Source of the DNA: DUQX01 sp050948825
GTDB taxonomy: Bacteria; Bacillota; Dethiobacteria; DTU022; UBA8154
Length of the DNA stretch: 64,000 nucleotides
Direction of reading: 5' to 3'
Assembly (NCBI GenBank): GCA_050948825.1
Contig: JBMNEO010000010.1
Span: 62,001-126,000 of the forward strand
Both the position numbers and the translations under genes were made by a program. Below, piece by piece: positions 42,735 to 51,042 of this stretch; the first letter of the stretch is position 1, and the number at the start of each line of letters is the position of its first letter. The notes beneath the pieces are model-generated. The model saw only the letters and a list, made by a program, of their open reading frames with translations, did no database searches and had not been told where the DNA came from.

Positions 42735-43817
42735 ATGTTGGAATTTATAGTACCGGCTCTTGCTTTTGGACTGGCCTTTCTGCTTACCCCCTTATTCAGG
42801 CACCTGGCTTTTAGGGTCGGGGCTATGGACCAACCCAATTCGCGGAAGATACACCATCAGGCGATGCCTCTTCTCGGTGGCGCAGCCATATATGCATCCT
42901 TCTGGGTTTCTGCGGCGGTTATACTTTACTTTTTTGACGGCGGGGGTCAGTTCTGGGGCCTGTTCTTGGGCAGCACCCTGATCTTTGCACTGGGGCTCTA
43001 CGATGACCTGCGGGGCCTTTCCTATAAGGCAAAGTTTATTGGACAGTTTGCGGCAGCCCTTTTCCTGCTGGCCTATAATGTCAGGATTGAGTTTATTACC
43101 CTTCCGTTTCAGGATATTATCTTCCTGGGTATTTTTATCATACCCCTTACCCTGTTATGGGTGGTGGGGATTACAAATGCCGTGAACCTTATCGACGGTG
43201 TTGATGGGCTCGCTACCGGGGTTTCAGTTATTGCCGCCGTGGTTATCTTTGCCCTCACCTGGGACGAATTCCACCTGGTTCCGGTTTTGGCACTCATTTT
43301 AGCCGGAGCCGCCCTGGGCTTTTTGCCGCACAACTTTTCACCGGCGCGTATTTTCCTCGGCGATGCCGGAAGCCTTTTTTTGGGCTTTATGCTGGCCGGC
43401 TTTGCCATTATGGGCCTGACCAAGCAGGCCACCTTTACCACCCTTGTTATCCCTGTACTTGTTTTCGGGCTTCCCATCACGGATACTTTTTATGCCATGT
43501 GGAGGCGTTTTAGAAGCAACAAGCCGATTTTCCAGGCGGACAATGGCCATATTCACCACCGGCTGCTGAATGTAGGGCTTACCACCCGACAGACGGTTAT
43601 GGTCCTCTATACCTGCAGCATTTATTTTGGCGCTGCCGCAATACTATTCCACCATTTTTCCGGTATCGGCAATTATCTTTTCCTCGTTATTTTTGCCCTT
43701 TTTCTCCTGGGGATTAAACATCTGGATAATCTCAGCAGTATCTTAACTGCGGTAAACGGCTCCCATTATTCCGGCAAGCCCGAAAAGCCGCATAAGGATT
43801 ACAATCAAGGGTTATAA
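42735..43817 (+). CDS. tagO: Undecaprenyl-phosphate N-acetylglucosaminyl 1-phosphate transferase
   Basis: Starts teichoic-acid or other surface-glycan synthesis by transferring GlcNAc-1-P to undecaprenyl phosphate at the membrane. A MraY/WecA-family protein with about 11 membrane segments. DQPNSRKIHHQAMPLLGG, LGLYDDLRGLSYKAKFIGQ (catalytic Asp pair), NLIDGVDGLATG and FLGDAGSLFLGF, and HIHHRLL are diagnostic. The ATG at 42735 has AGGAGA nine bases upstream. wecB follows, and together they suggest a ManNAc-containing surface polymer. Confidence 0.92.
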   Translation: MLEFIVPALAFGLAFLLTPLFRHLAFRVGAMDQPNSRKIHHQAMPLLGGAAIYASFWVSAAVILYFFDGGGQFWGLFLGSTLIFALGLYDDLRGLSYKAKFIGQFAAALFLLAYNVRIEFITLPFQDIIFLGIFIIPLTLLWVVGITNAVNLIDGVDGLATGVSVIAAVVIFALTWDEFHLVPVLALILAGAALGFLPHNFSPARIFLGDAGSLFLGFMLAGFAIMGLTKQATFTTLVIPVLVFGLPITDTFYAMWRRFRSNKPIFQADNGHIHHRLLNVGLTTRQTVMVLYTCSIYFGAAAILFHHFSGIGNYLFLVIFALFLLGIKHLDNLSSILTAVNGSHYSGKPEKPHKDYNQGL

Positions 43818-43870
43818 ATAAAATATGTCCAATATATAATATCGTACGAAATGGAAAAGGAATATCCACC

Positions 43871-45034
43871 ATGCAAGAGTTAAAAATATTGAGTATTGTG
43901 GGGACTCGCCCCGAGGGGATTAAGATGGCCCCGCTGATCCGTATTTTAGAGAAAACTGCGGAGATAAATTCCGTTCTCTGTCTAACTGCCCAGCACCGGG
44001 AGATGCTCGACCAGGTGCTTTCGCTTTTTAAGATACAGCCCCGCTACGACCTCAATCTTATGAAAGAAAGCCAGAGCCTGACCCATATCACGGCGCGTGC
44101 GCTCGAAGGTCTGGAAAAAATAATCCTGCGGGAGAAGCCGCAGATGGTGCTCGTCCAGGGAGATACAACCACTACCATGGCAGGGTCTCTTGCGGCATTC
44201 TACCACAAAATCCCGGTCGGGCATGTAGAGGCCGGGCTGCGCACCTGGGATAAATACGCCCCCTTTCCGGAGGAGATCAACCGCCGGATAAACAGCGTCA
44301 TCGCCGAGCTGCACTTTGCGCCTACAGATATATCCCGCCAAAACCTGCTGCGGGAGGGTCTTCCGGCGGAAAAGATTTTTGTGACCGGAAATACGGTCAT
44401 TGATGCCCTGAAAACCACAGTGCAGCCGGATTTTGTATTTGACGATCCCTTCCTGAGGGAATTTGATTTTGATTCCTCGAGGGTCCTGCTGGTCGAGGCT
44501 CACCGGCGCGAAAATTTAGGCCGTCCGCTGCAGGAGATCTGCCTTGCCCTCCTTGACCTGCTGCAGGCCTTTCCCGATACTTTTCTGTTCTTTCCCGTGC
44601 ATAAAAACCCGGCCGTACGGAGCACGGTTTATCAATACCTGGAGGGGCATCCCAGGGCCCGCCTCCTGGAACCGCTTGATGCTTTTTCATTTCATAACCT
44701 CATGGCCCGCTCTTACCTGATCCTTACCGATTCCGGGGGGATCCAGGAAGAGGCCCCCGCTCTGGGGAGACCGGTCCTTGTTCTGCGCGATGTTACCGAG
44801 CGCCCCGAAGCCCTGGCGGCGGGTACCGCTCTTTTAGCCGGAACGAATCGGGAAGCGATCGTTAAAATGGCCTCCGGGCTGCTGCGGGACAGCTCTACTT
44901 ATGCCGCTATGGCCCGTGCTGCCAATCCCTATGGAGATGGTATGGCCTCAGAGCGGATTCGCGATATCATCCTCCACTATTTCGGGCGGCGGAGATCACT
45001 GCCGGAACCATTCAGCCCGGTTAGCCCTGATTAA
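43871..45034 (+). CDS. wecB: UDP-N-acetylglucosamine 2-epimerase (non-hydrolysing)
   Basis: Interconverts UDP-GlcNAc and UDP-ManNAc. 387 residues with the family landmarks: IVGTRPEGIKMAPLI at the N-terminus, QGDTTTTMAGSLAAFY, GHVEAGLRTWDKYAPFPEE, VTGNTVIDAL, EAHRRENLGRPL and LTDSGGIQEEAPALGRPVL. The gene starts 54 bases after tagO with AAAGGAA upstream of the ATG, so co-transcription is likely. Confidence 0.95.
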   Translation: MQELKILSIVGTRPEGIKMAPLIRILEKTAEINSVLCLTAQHREMLDQVLSLFKIQPRYDLNLMKESQSLTHITARALEGLEKIILREKPQMVLVQGDTTTTMAGSLAAFYHKIPVGHVEAGLRTWDKYAPFPEEINRRINSVIAELHFAPTDISRQNLLREGLPAEKIFVTGNTVIDALKTTVQPDFVFDDPFLREFDFDSSRVLLVEAHRRENLGRPLQEICLALLDLLQAFPDTFLFFPVHKNPAVRSTVYQYLEGHPRARLLEPLDAFSFHNLMARSYLILTDSGGIQEEAPALGRPVLVLRDVTERPEALAAGTALLAGTNREAIVKMASGLLRDSSTYAAMARAANPYGDGMASERIRDIILHYFGRRRSLPEPFSPVSPD

Positions 45035-45165
45035 TAAACAACCTGCAATGCTATTAACCACCAGCCTAATTCTATTTAGCCCTTTAATTTATATGAAAAA
45101 AAGAAGGATTATCCAATTATGTACAGAAATACTCTTATCATTAAAAGGGCAGGAAGATAAAAAAT

Positions 45166-46383
45166 ATGAATAACTTTTATAAAACTTTAACTATTGCATT
45201 CTTATCGGCTTTTGTTTTCGGGTTGGTCATGCAATCTATTCCTCCTATACTGCCCATTTTAATCGAGGAAATAGGGCTCTCCCATACGCAGGGGGGGGCA
45301 CTGATGAGCCTCTTTGCCCTTCCCGGTATATTTTTCTCCATACCGGGAGGTGTGCTTGCCGACTTTTATGGGCCGCGGAAAATAGGCATGTATTCCCTGT
45401 TAATTATGATTGCCGGTACGCTCATCGTTGCAACGGGGGCATCCTATACTACTCTGGCCCTGGGAAGGTTTATCGCCGGTATCGGTGGCACTACCATCAT
45501 CATCATTGCCGCCCAGTCCATCTCCGGGGGATTTGAAGGGAATAAAAGCAGGGGAATAGGGCTGGGGATTTTCAATGCCGGGGTTCCTGCGGGAGTAATA
45601 TTTTCTCTGAATGTTTTCAATCGCCTTGCCGTTGCCTGGGATAATTGGCAATTGCCTATTCTAATTTCGGCTTTTTTCTGCCTGGTTGTCCTGTTTCTGC
45701 TCTGGAGATACAGGGGAATTGAAACAGCTTTTAATAGTTCTGAAGAAAAAGCCGGCTTTCACCAAAAAGGGCGTCCCGATTACCTGGAAAGCTTTAGAAA
45801 CCTGGGAAGCTACGGAAGCATTTGGATAGTCGGTCTTATCTGGTTTCTTTTTCTGTGTGCCAGGACTGCCGCGCTGACTTTTGGGCCGGACTTTTTCATA
45901 ACCGTTGGTTACGGCTATGCCTATGCCGGATTTTTGGCCAGCCTGTTTGCCTTGGGCTCACTATTTATTTCCCCCATCGCCGGTTATATTATTGATAAAA
46001 CCGGAAAAACGGAGCTGTACTTGATTACGGGAGGAGCTATACTCGTCCTTCTGCATGTACTGCTTGTAACCTCTCCGTGGCATTTTCCCATAGCGTTTGT
46101 CATCGGAGTGGTGGGTGCGCTTTTCCCTTTTTCTGTCTTTTACTTTGTTCCCCTGCTTCTCCCACAGGAAAAACTTGGAAAGGGTTTGGGTGTGTTGCGG
46201 ATCTGTGAAAATGCCGGCATACTGATTGGCCCATTTTTTGTCGGCTTAATCTATGACCTGACCATATCCTATTTTTACTGCTTCATGCTGATAGCCGCCT
46301 TTTTCCTGGGGACGGTTGCAAGCTCCATAGCGCTGAAGATTTCTTTGAAAAAACCCCCTTGTCTTGAAAAGAACTATGAATAA
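45166..46383 (+). CDS. Major facilitator superfamily permease (CynX/NimT-like)
   Basis: 405 residues and about 12 membrane segments. MFS motif A-like GGVLADFYGPRKIG lies in the loop after helix 2. The second half carries SPIAGYIIDKTGKTE. The closest general type is the nitrate/cyanate-like (NarK/CynX) group, but no substrate residues are decisive. It begins 131 bases after wecB and ends just before the B12 promoter. A link to cobalamin is not supported by sequence. Confidence 0.85.
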   Translation: MNNFYKTLTIAFLSAFVFGLVMQSIPPILPILIEEIGLSHTQGGALMSLFALPGIFFSIPGGVLADFYGPRKIGMYSLLIMIAGTLIVATGASYTTLALGRFIAGIGGTTIIIIAAQSISGGFEGNKSRGIGLGIFNAGVPAGVIFSLNVFNRLAVAWDNWQLPILISAFFCLVVLFLLWRYRGIETAFNSSEEKAGFHQKGRPDYLESFRNLGSYGSIWIVGLIWFLFLCARTAALTFGPDFFITVGYGYAYAGFLASLFALGSLFISPIAGYIIDKTGKTELYLITGGAILVLLHVLLVTSPWHFPIAFVIGVVGALFPFSVFYFVPLLLPQEKLGKGLGVLRICENAGILIGPFFVGLIYDLTISYFYCFMLIAAFFLGTVASSIALKISLKKPPCLEKNYE

Positions 46384-46416
46384 ATCTTAGCTGAGGGAGA
46401 ATCAATAAATCTTCGG

Positions 46417-46445
46417 TAGACAGGGATATAATAATGTGATATTCT
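46417..46445 (+). promoter_or_regulatory. Promoter of the cobalamin operon
   Basis: TAGACA (46417), a 17-base spacer and TATTCT (46440), just upstream of the riboswitch. Confidence 0.6.
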
Positions 46446-46455
46446 AAAGCAAAGA

Positions 46456-46640
46456 AAATATTGTGCATCCGGGTGTCAAAAGACTTAATAGGGAAGCCGG
46501 TGAAAGTCCGGCGTGGTCCCGCCACTGTAAGCGGCGAGTTCTCCCGCAAAAGCCACTGGTCCCAAGGGGCTGGGAAGGTTGGGGGAAAACGTTGACCCGC
46601 AAGCCAGGAGACCTGCCCAGATGCGAGTTCGGCCCCCTTC
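46456..46640 (+). promoter_or_regulatory. Cobalamin (adenosylcobalamin) riboswitch
   Basis: The aptamer core reads GGGAAGCCGGTGAAAGTCCG, then CCGCCACTGTAAGC, and the B12 box GCCAGGAGACCTGCC (46603-46617). P1 forms between GCATC (46465) and GATGC (46620). A GCCCCCTT/AAGGGC hairpin follows, then the terminator at 46702. B12 binding should favour termination and lower expression of the btuF-cob genes. Confidence 0.95.
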
Positions 46641-46701
46641 GGGTAAAAGGGCAAGGCGAGTGGTAGAACCGCGCGAATTTCCCGTGGTTTTTTTGTTAGG
46701 C

Positions 46702-46740
46702 AAACCCCAGCTTGTTTACCTCAGGAGGCTGGGGTTTTTT
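46702..46740 (+). terminator. Riboswitch expression-platform terminator
   Basis: AAACCCCAGC pairs with GCTGGGGTTT, followed by six T residues in all. It is about 60 bases after the aptamer and 100 before the first cobalamin gene. Confidence 0.88.
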
Positions 46741-46840
46741 GGTGGAGCGGCGCGGTGTAGCTCGTTTCCGGGTTCGCGCAGACAGGTTCTACCGCTCATC
46801 CTGGCTATACGCTATAATGCTTTAGGAGTGTGATGATGGA

Positions 46841-47029
46841 TTGGGTGTGAAGAAGTATACAACAGCGATGCTGGTTCTGTTGATTTTGGTTCTATTGATG
46901 TTGGCCATGTTCTGCGGCGGTTGTGGTGGGCCGGCGAATGTTGCTGGTGAAAATGCCGGAAGCGGAAGCGGAGCTGACGCCCCGGGCGAAGGTTATCGAT
47001 CAGGCCGGCAGGGAGCTGGTCCTTTATAG
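46841..47029 (+). pseudogene. Lipoprotein signal peptide of the BtuF-like gene, out of frame
   Basis: This frame encodes MGVKKYTT, then a hydrophobic stretch (AMLVLLILVLLMLAMF), a Cys-rich lipobox-like CGGC and a Gly/Ser linker. It then runs into a stop at 47029 instead of joining the binding domain, which continues in the +1 frame. The likely start is TTG 46841 or GTG 46847. The best-placed ATG (46836, seven bases after AGGAG) instead reads a tetrapeptide MDWV whose stop overlaps the GTG. Either the sequence carries a one-base error or the gene is broken here. Confidence 0.7.
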
Positions 47030-47810
47030 GGTTCCGCAGAGGATAGTCTCCCTTTCGCCGGCCAATACGGAGTTCGCCTGTGCCCTGGGGCTGGGAGAGC
47101 GGTTGGTGGGGGTGACCGACTACTGCGACTACCCTCCGGGGGTTGAGGATAAACCAAAGGTGGGGGGGTTTGCCGATCCCAACCTGGAACAGATTATTGC
47201 CATGGAGCCGGAGCTCGTCCTGGCGGGAGATATGCACTCTGATGTGACGGAAAAGCTTGAGGATATGGGGATAGCGGTACTCGTTTTAACCCCGGTAACC
47301 CTGGATGATGTCTACGCATCGCTGGAGCTGCTGGCGGAGGTAACGGACTCCGATGAGGAATGCGCAGAGCTGACTGCAAAGATGCAGGAGCGCATCGGAG
47401 CGGTGCAGGATGCGCTTGCCTCCCTGGATGAAAGGGAGCGGGTACGCGTTTATTTTGAGATCTATGCCGACCCGCTGATGAGTGTGGGGAAGCGGTCTGT
47501 GATCCACGAAATTATTACCCTTGCCGGGGGAGCGAACATCTTTGCCGATGTTGATGATACTTACCCAACCGTCAGCGCGGAAGCCGTGGTCAATAGAAAC
47601 CCGCAGATTATCCTTTTCCCCAACTATCACGGAACGGAGGAATTATTGTCCGGGCTGCTGCAGGAGCGTCCGGGCTGGAGCAAGATATCCGCAATTGCCA
47701 GCGGACGGGTTCACGGTGTCGATAATGACGCTTTTTCCCGGCCCGGCCCGCGAATTGTCGATGCGGTGGAAGAGGCGGCAAGGATCTTTTACCCCGCACT
47801 CTTCGAATAA
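46923..47810 (+). CDS. btuF: Cobalamin/cobinamide ABC transporter substrate-binding protein (BtuF-like)
   Basis: The helical-backbone periplasmic-binding-protein fold starts near residue 23 (VIDQAGRELVLYRVPQRIVS) and includes ALGLGERLVGVTDYCDYP, EQIIAMEPELVLAG, EIYADPLMSVGKRSVIHE and ITLAGGANIFADV, typical of BtuF/FhuD-type proteins. As an independent frame it lacks a signal peptide; that sits upstream in another frame, so the functional protein would need a +1 join near 46950-46985. It is first after the B12 riboswitch and is followed by cobU. No BtuC permease or BtuD ATPase is adjacent. Confidence 0.82.
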   Translation: MVGRRMLLVKMPEAEAELTPRAKVIDQAGRELVLYRVPQRIVSLSPANTEFACALGLGERLVGVTDYCDYPPGVEDKPKVGGFADPNLEQIIAMEPELVLAGDMHSDVTEKLEDMGIAVLVLTPVTLDDVYASLELLAEVTDSDEECAELTAKMQERIGAVQDALASLDERERVRVYFEIYADPLMSVGKRSVIHEIITLAGGANIFADVDDTYPTVSAEAVVNRNPQIILFPNYHGTEELLSGLLQERPGWSKISAIASGRVHGVDNDAFSRPGPRIVDAVEEAARIFYPALFE

Positions 47811-47942
47811 ATAGGAATAAAGGAATAGCAAGAAAAAAATCTGCTGGTTTCCAACACCAAACATTCTAGATTCTGAATGTTGGACTCTAGATACAGCCGA
47901 TTCTGAATACATAACATAGTCTTTTGTCGCAAGGAGGCACAC

Positions 47943-48539
47943 ATGGAGGATACAAGAGGCAAGCTTATACTGGTTACAGGAGGGGCGCGCAGCGGTAAGA
48001 GCACTTTTGCGGAAAACTGCGCCCGGGAGGCCTCCAAAAGGGTAGTATATATCGCTACCGCGGCCGGGGATGATGAAGAGATGCGCAGACGCATTGCAGC
48101 TCACCGGCAGCGGCGCCCAAAGCATTTTATTACTATAGAAGAGCGCTATTATCCCCACCTTGTCCTGGAAAAGGAAGGGCGGGGGGACACCTTTATTCTC
48201 CTGGACTGCCTGACGCTGCTGCTGAGCAACCACCTCATAAAGGAGGCCTACGGGGAAGGCGGGGCAGAGCGGAACCAAGGGGAAATACTGGCCGATGCTG
48301 CGGAGCAGGAGAGGGTGATGGAACGGATACTGGAGTATTTCGGCAGCCTCTCCCTTTTAATGCGCAGCAGCCCGGCCGATGTCCTTGTGGTGACAAACGA
48401 GGTCGGTATGGGCCTGGTTCCGGAGTACCCCCTGAGCAGGGTCTTTCGCGATCTTTCGGGGAGGGCCAACCAGATCATGGCTTCCCGCGCGGATGAGGTC
48501 TGGTTCACGGTCTGCGGAATTCCCCAAAGAATTAAGTAA
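47943..48539 (+). CDS. cobU: Adenosylcobinamide kinase/guanylyltransferase
   Basis: Phosphorylates adenosylcobinamide and transfers GMP to give AdoCbi-GDP in nucleotide-loop assembly. 198 residues. The P-loop is VTGGARSGKSTFAE (near residue 11), followed by YIATAAGDDEEMRRRIAAH with the guanylylated His region, ILLDCLTLLLSN, and VLVVTNEVGMGLVPEYPL at the C-terminal side. A Lys/Arg-poor insert near residue 105 is unremarkable. It follows btuF within the riboswitch-controlled cluster. Confidence 0.95.
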   Translation: MEDTRGKLILVTGGARSGKSTFAENCAREASKRVVYIATAAGDDEEMRRRIAAHRQRRPKHFITIEERYYPHLVLEKEGRGDTFILLDCLTLLLSNHLIKEAYGEGGAERNQGEILADAAEQERVMERILEYFGSLSLLMRSSPADVLVVTNEVGMGLVPEYPLSRVFRDLSGRANQIMASRADEVWFTVCGIPQRIK

Positions 48540-48540
48540 A

Positions 48541-48673
48541 TGCGACATCGGGGACGGTTCTCCCTGTCGCATTATGCAGAGAGTGCGACACTAGGGACGG
48601 TTCTCCCTGTCGCATGACATTGGAGACGTGCGACACTAGGGACGGTTCTCACTGTCGCATGACATTGGAGACG
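48541..48673. repeat. Three AGAACCGTCCC-family hairpins, two in a 45-bp tandem repeat
   Basis: Units with TGCGACA stems lie at 48541-48571, 48584-48614 and 48629-48659. The last two, each with the tail TGACATTGGAGACG, form a direct repeat of 45-bp period (48584-48628 and 48629-48673). They fill most of the cobU-cbiB spacer. Confidence 0.92.
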
Positions 48674-48747
48674 TTTTCACTTTTGCACTTTGCAGAGAGA
48701 ATACCCAGAAAGAACACCCTTAAAATAGTGAATAAAGACGAGGTTAA

Positions 48748-49740
48748 ATGATGGGAATGTGGTTTGATTTAGGAGCGCTTATTCTGGCGTTTGGTCTCGA
48801 CCTCCTTCTGGGGGACCCCCGCTGCCTCCCCCACCCGGTCAGGGCAATCGGCGGGGCTGTTCTCATCCTCGAGGGGCTTTCCCGCAGGTTGTTCCATAGC
48901 GCGGCGGGCTTGAGGTTTGCCGGGGGGGTGATTGTCTTTCTGGTTGCCGGGGGCTGCGCTGCGGCGGCCTTTTACGCTCTGAAGTATGCATTTTACCTGC
49001 ATTTCCTGCCGGGGATGCTGCTTTCGATCTACCTTTACTATGCGATGATCGCCACCGGGGATATGCTCCGGCATGTACGGCCGGTAGAGGCTGCGTTTGC
49101 GGGGGATAACCTTCCCCTGGCAAGGGAGCGGGCAGGCCTGCTCGTCAGCCGGGATACCGCCGGCCTTGACGAGGAAGGGGTTGTCAGGGCTGCCCTGGAA
49201 AGCCTGTTTGAAAACGCTGCCGACGGCGTGGTTGCCCCGCTCTTTTATGCAGCCCTGGGTGGGCCGGCCCTGGCGGTTTTATACAAAGCAGTAAACACTA
49301 TGGATTCTATGCTGGGTTACAGGACGCCGCGCTACTTTTACCTGGGCTGGGCGTCGGCGCGTGCAGATGATCTGTTGAGCTATATACCCGCCCGCCTTAC
49401 CGCATTGCTTTTTATCCTGGCTGGGGCGCTTGGCCGCCTTAACTGGAAACAGGGCTGGAGAACGCTCCTGCAGGACAGAAAGAAACACGATAGCCCGAAC
49501 AGTGCGTGGCCGGAAGCTGCCGCTGCCGGGGTTCTGGGAATCAGGCTCGGCGGGCGCGATCGTTATCACGGGAAGGAGATTAGCCGCCCGCACCTGAACA
49601 GTACCGGCAGACCCCCCTGCCGGCGAGATTTTGCCCCGGCGCTTGCCCTATTCAAGGGTGTATCCCTTTTGGCATTACTAGCGGCGCTGGCGCTGATGAT
49701 GATGGTTTTTTGGTGGGGCGCAATACCGTGGTTCGCTTAA
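48748..49740 (+). CDS. cbiB: Adenosylcobinamide-phosphate synthase
   Basis: Membrane enzyme joining aminopropanol phosphate to adenosylcobyric acid. About 330 residues and several membrane segments. It opens LILAFGLDLLLGDPRCLPHPV. RDTAGLDEEGVVRAALESLFEN is the conserved Ser-Arg-Asp loop, NTMDSMLGYRTPRYFYLGWASAR the second signature. The tandem ATG codons at 48748 and 48751 are both plausible. cobS follows about 280 bases later behind its own candidate promoter. Confidence 0.94.
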   Translation: MMGMWFDLGALILAFGLDLLLGDPRCLPHPVRAIGGAVLILEGLSRRLFHSAAGLRFAGGVIVFLVAGGCAAAAFYALKYAFYLHFLPGMLLSIYLYYAMIATGDMLRHVRPVEAAFAGDNLPLARERAGLLVSRDTAGLDEEGVVRAALESLFENAADGVVAPLFYAALGGPALAVLYKAVNTMDSMLGYRTPRYFYLGWASARADDLLSYIPARLTALLFILAGALGRLNWKQGWRTLLQDRKKHDSPNSAWPEAAAAGVLGIRLGGRDRYHGKEISRPHLNSTGRPPCRRDFAPALALFKGVSLLALLAALALMMMVFWWGAIPWFA

Positions 49741-49952
49741 AAAATGGCACAGGCAGGTTTTACTCCCGGTTTCTGTACCGGTTTTGGTATAGGAATTAGC
49801 GCATGAGACATTCCAATGAAAAAGCTTTATTCTCAATTGTTTTATACAATGTACGCATCTTTTGCCTGTTGATAACGATATTTTAACATTATATACTGTT
49901 TTCAGTAAGGCTTTCCTGAGAAGTAACGACAGAAAATGCAGGGACCTTGATT

Positions 49953-49961
49953 TGTTATAAT
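49953..49961 (+). promoter_or_regulatory. Extended -10 element upstream of cobS
   Basis: TGTTATAAT (ends 49961) matches the extended -10 pattern also seen before purL. No clear -35 is present. It may give riboswitch-independent transcription of cobS and downstream genes. Confidence 0.4.
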
Positions 49962-50018
49962 TTTAGTTCTCATAGTATTATTGCTATTGCTATCATATTG
50001 CCGCAAGGGGGTTGGGCT

Positions 50019-50771
50019 GTGAAGAAATTTTGTCTGGCACTTTCCTTTTTAACGATCTTCCCCTGCAGTCCGCGTTCCCCAATCGAACGCGGGGAACTGG
50101 CTGCTGCAGCTGCTTACTTTCCCTTGGTCGGCGCGATGCTGGGGCTGTTCATGGGGGGCGCTGTTTATCTGCTGCGCCTGCTAATACCCTCCGGCCCGCT
50201 GGCGGCGCTGGTCCTTGCCGCGTCATTTCTCTTAACGCGTGGGCTGCACCTTGACGGCCTGGCCGATACCGCCGACGGACTTATAGGGGCGATGGACAGG
50301 GAAAAAGCGCTGAAGATCATGCGGGACAGCGTTGTCGGCTCGATGGGGGTTTGTGCGCTTCTCTTCGTCTACCTCTTTAAATATGCTGCCCTGCTTGCCG
50401 TGGACACCCCTTTTTTCCCTCTGGCCATATTCTCTCTTCCGTTTTGCGGCCGCTGGGCGATGGTTCTGGCCGGCGCGGCATTTGCCCCTGCCAGGCCGGA
50501 TGGCCTGGGAAACCAGTTTATTGGAGAGCTGGGGTGGAAGCATTTTCTGTATGCTTCATTTTTTGGGGCCGCGGTCATCGCGGCAACAGTCTGTTTTTGC
50601 AGTCATTTTATTTTCCCCATGCTCTGCGGAATTGCAGTAGCTTTTACTCTCTCGCTGCTCCTTTCCGTCTATGCCGCAGGGAGGCTTGGCGGTTTGACCG
50701 GGGATATCCTCGGTGCTGTGAACGAAATAGCCGAAGCGGGCTTTTTGCTGGGGGTGATCATCTGGAACTGA
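50019..50771 (+). CDS. cobS: Adenosylcobinamide-GDP ribazoletransferase (cobalamin synthase)
   Basis: Joins AdoCbi-GDP to alpha-ribazole (phosphate) at the membrane. 250 residues and about six membrane segments. The catalytic Asp-rich motif is RGLHLDGLADTADGL, and MRDSVVGSMGV and FCGRWAMVL are conserved. I chose the GTG at 50019 (protein begins MKKFCLALSFLTIFP) with GGGGG upstream; 24 further upstream codons are unlikely to be used. Confidence 0.94.
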   Translation: MKKFCLALSFLTIFPCSPRSPIERGELAAAAAYFPLVGAMLGLFMGGAVYLLRLLIPSGPLAALVLAASFLLTRGLHLDGLADTADGLIGAMDREKALKIMRDSVVGSMGVCALLFVYLFKYAALLAVDTPFFPLAIFSLPFCGRWAMVLAGAAFAPARPDGLGNQFIGELGWKHFLYASFFGAAVIAATVCFCSHFIFPMLCGIAVAFTLSLLLSVYAAGRLGGLTGDILGAVNEIAEAGFLLGVIIWN

Positions 50772-50844
50772 AAGGCGAAAGGATTACAGGAAACGGGAAA
50801 GGCAACAGAAAAACTAACAAAAGAACTGAAGGGGGAGGGAAGCC

Positions 50845-51042
50845 TTGGGATTTGATAAGGTTGAAAATAGGCTTGCCATGAAAGGAAATTCCGTAGGCAG
50901 GGATCCCTTGATCGGTAAAGCAGTGCCTAATGACCGCATGGGCGGGGCTCTGAAAAGTCGGGAGACCGCCGGTGAACATGCCTCTGGCAGGAAGTCCATG
51001 GTGGAGCTTATAAATGACAGAGATTCCGTAGAAGATGGGGGG
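50845..51042 (+). other. Open frame with strong ribosome-binding site leading into the decarboxylase gene
   Basis: TTG 50845 is preceded by AGGGGGAGGG. The frame encodes about 65 residues (MGFDKVENRLAMKGNSVGRD, MVELINDRDSVEDGG) that match no family I know. At a run of seven G residues (51037-51043) it meets the frame of the decarboxylase, one base out. It could be a separate small gene (its frame runs on to 51231, antithetic in composition) or a 5' extension of the decarboxylase. Confidence 0.45.

Noticed and set aside
48541..48673. CRISPR array
   Set aside because: Three palindromic repeats with short, near-identical spacers, no cas genes; they belong to the dispersed hairpin family.
49947..50018. 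N-terminal extension of cobS
   Set aside because: It overlaps the TATAAT-like element; the GTG at 50019 has the better ribosome-binding site and begins at the conserved first helix.
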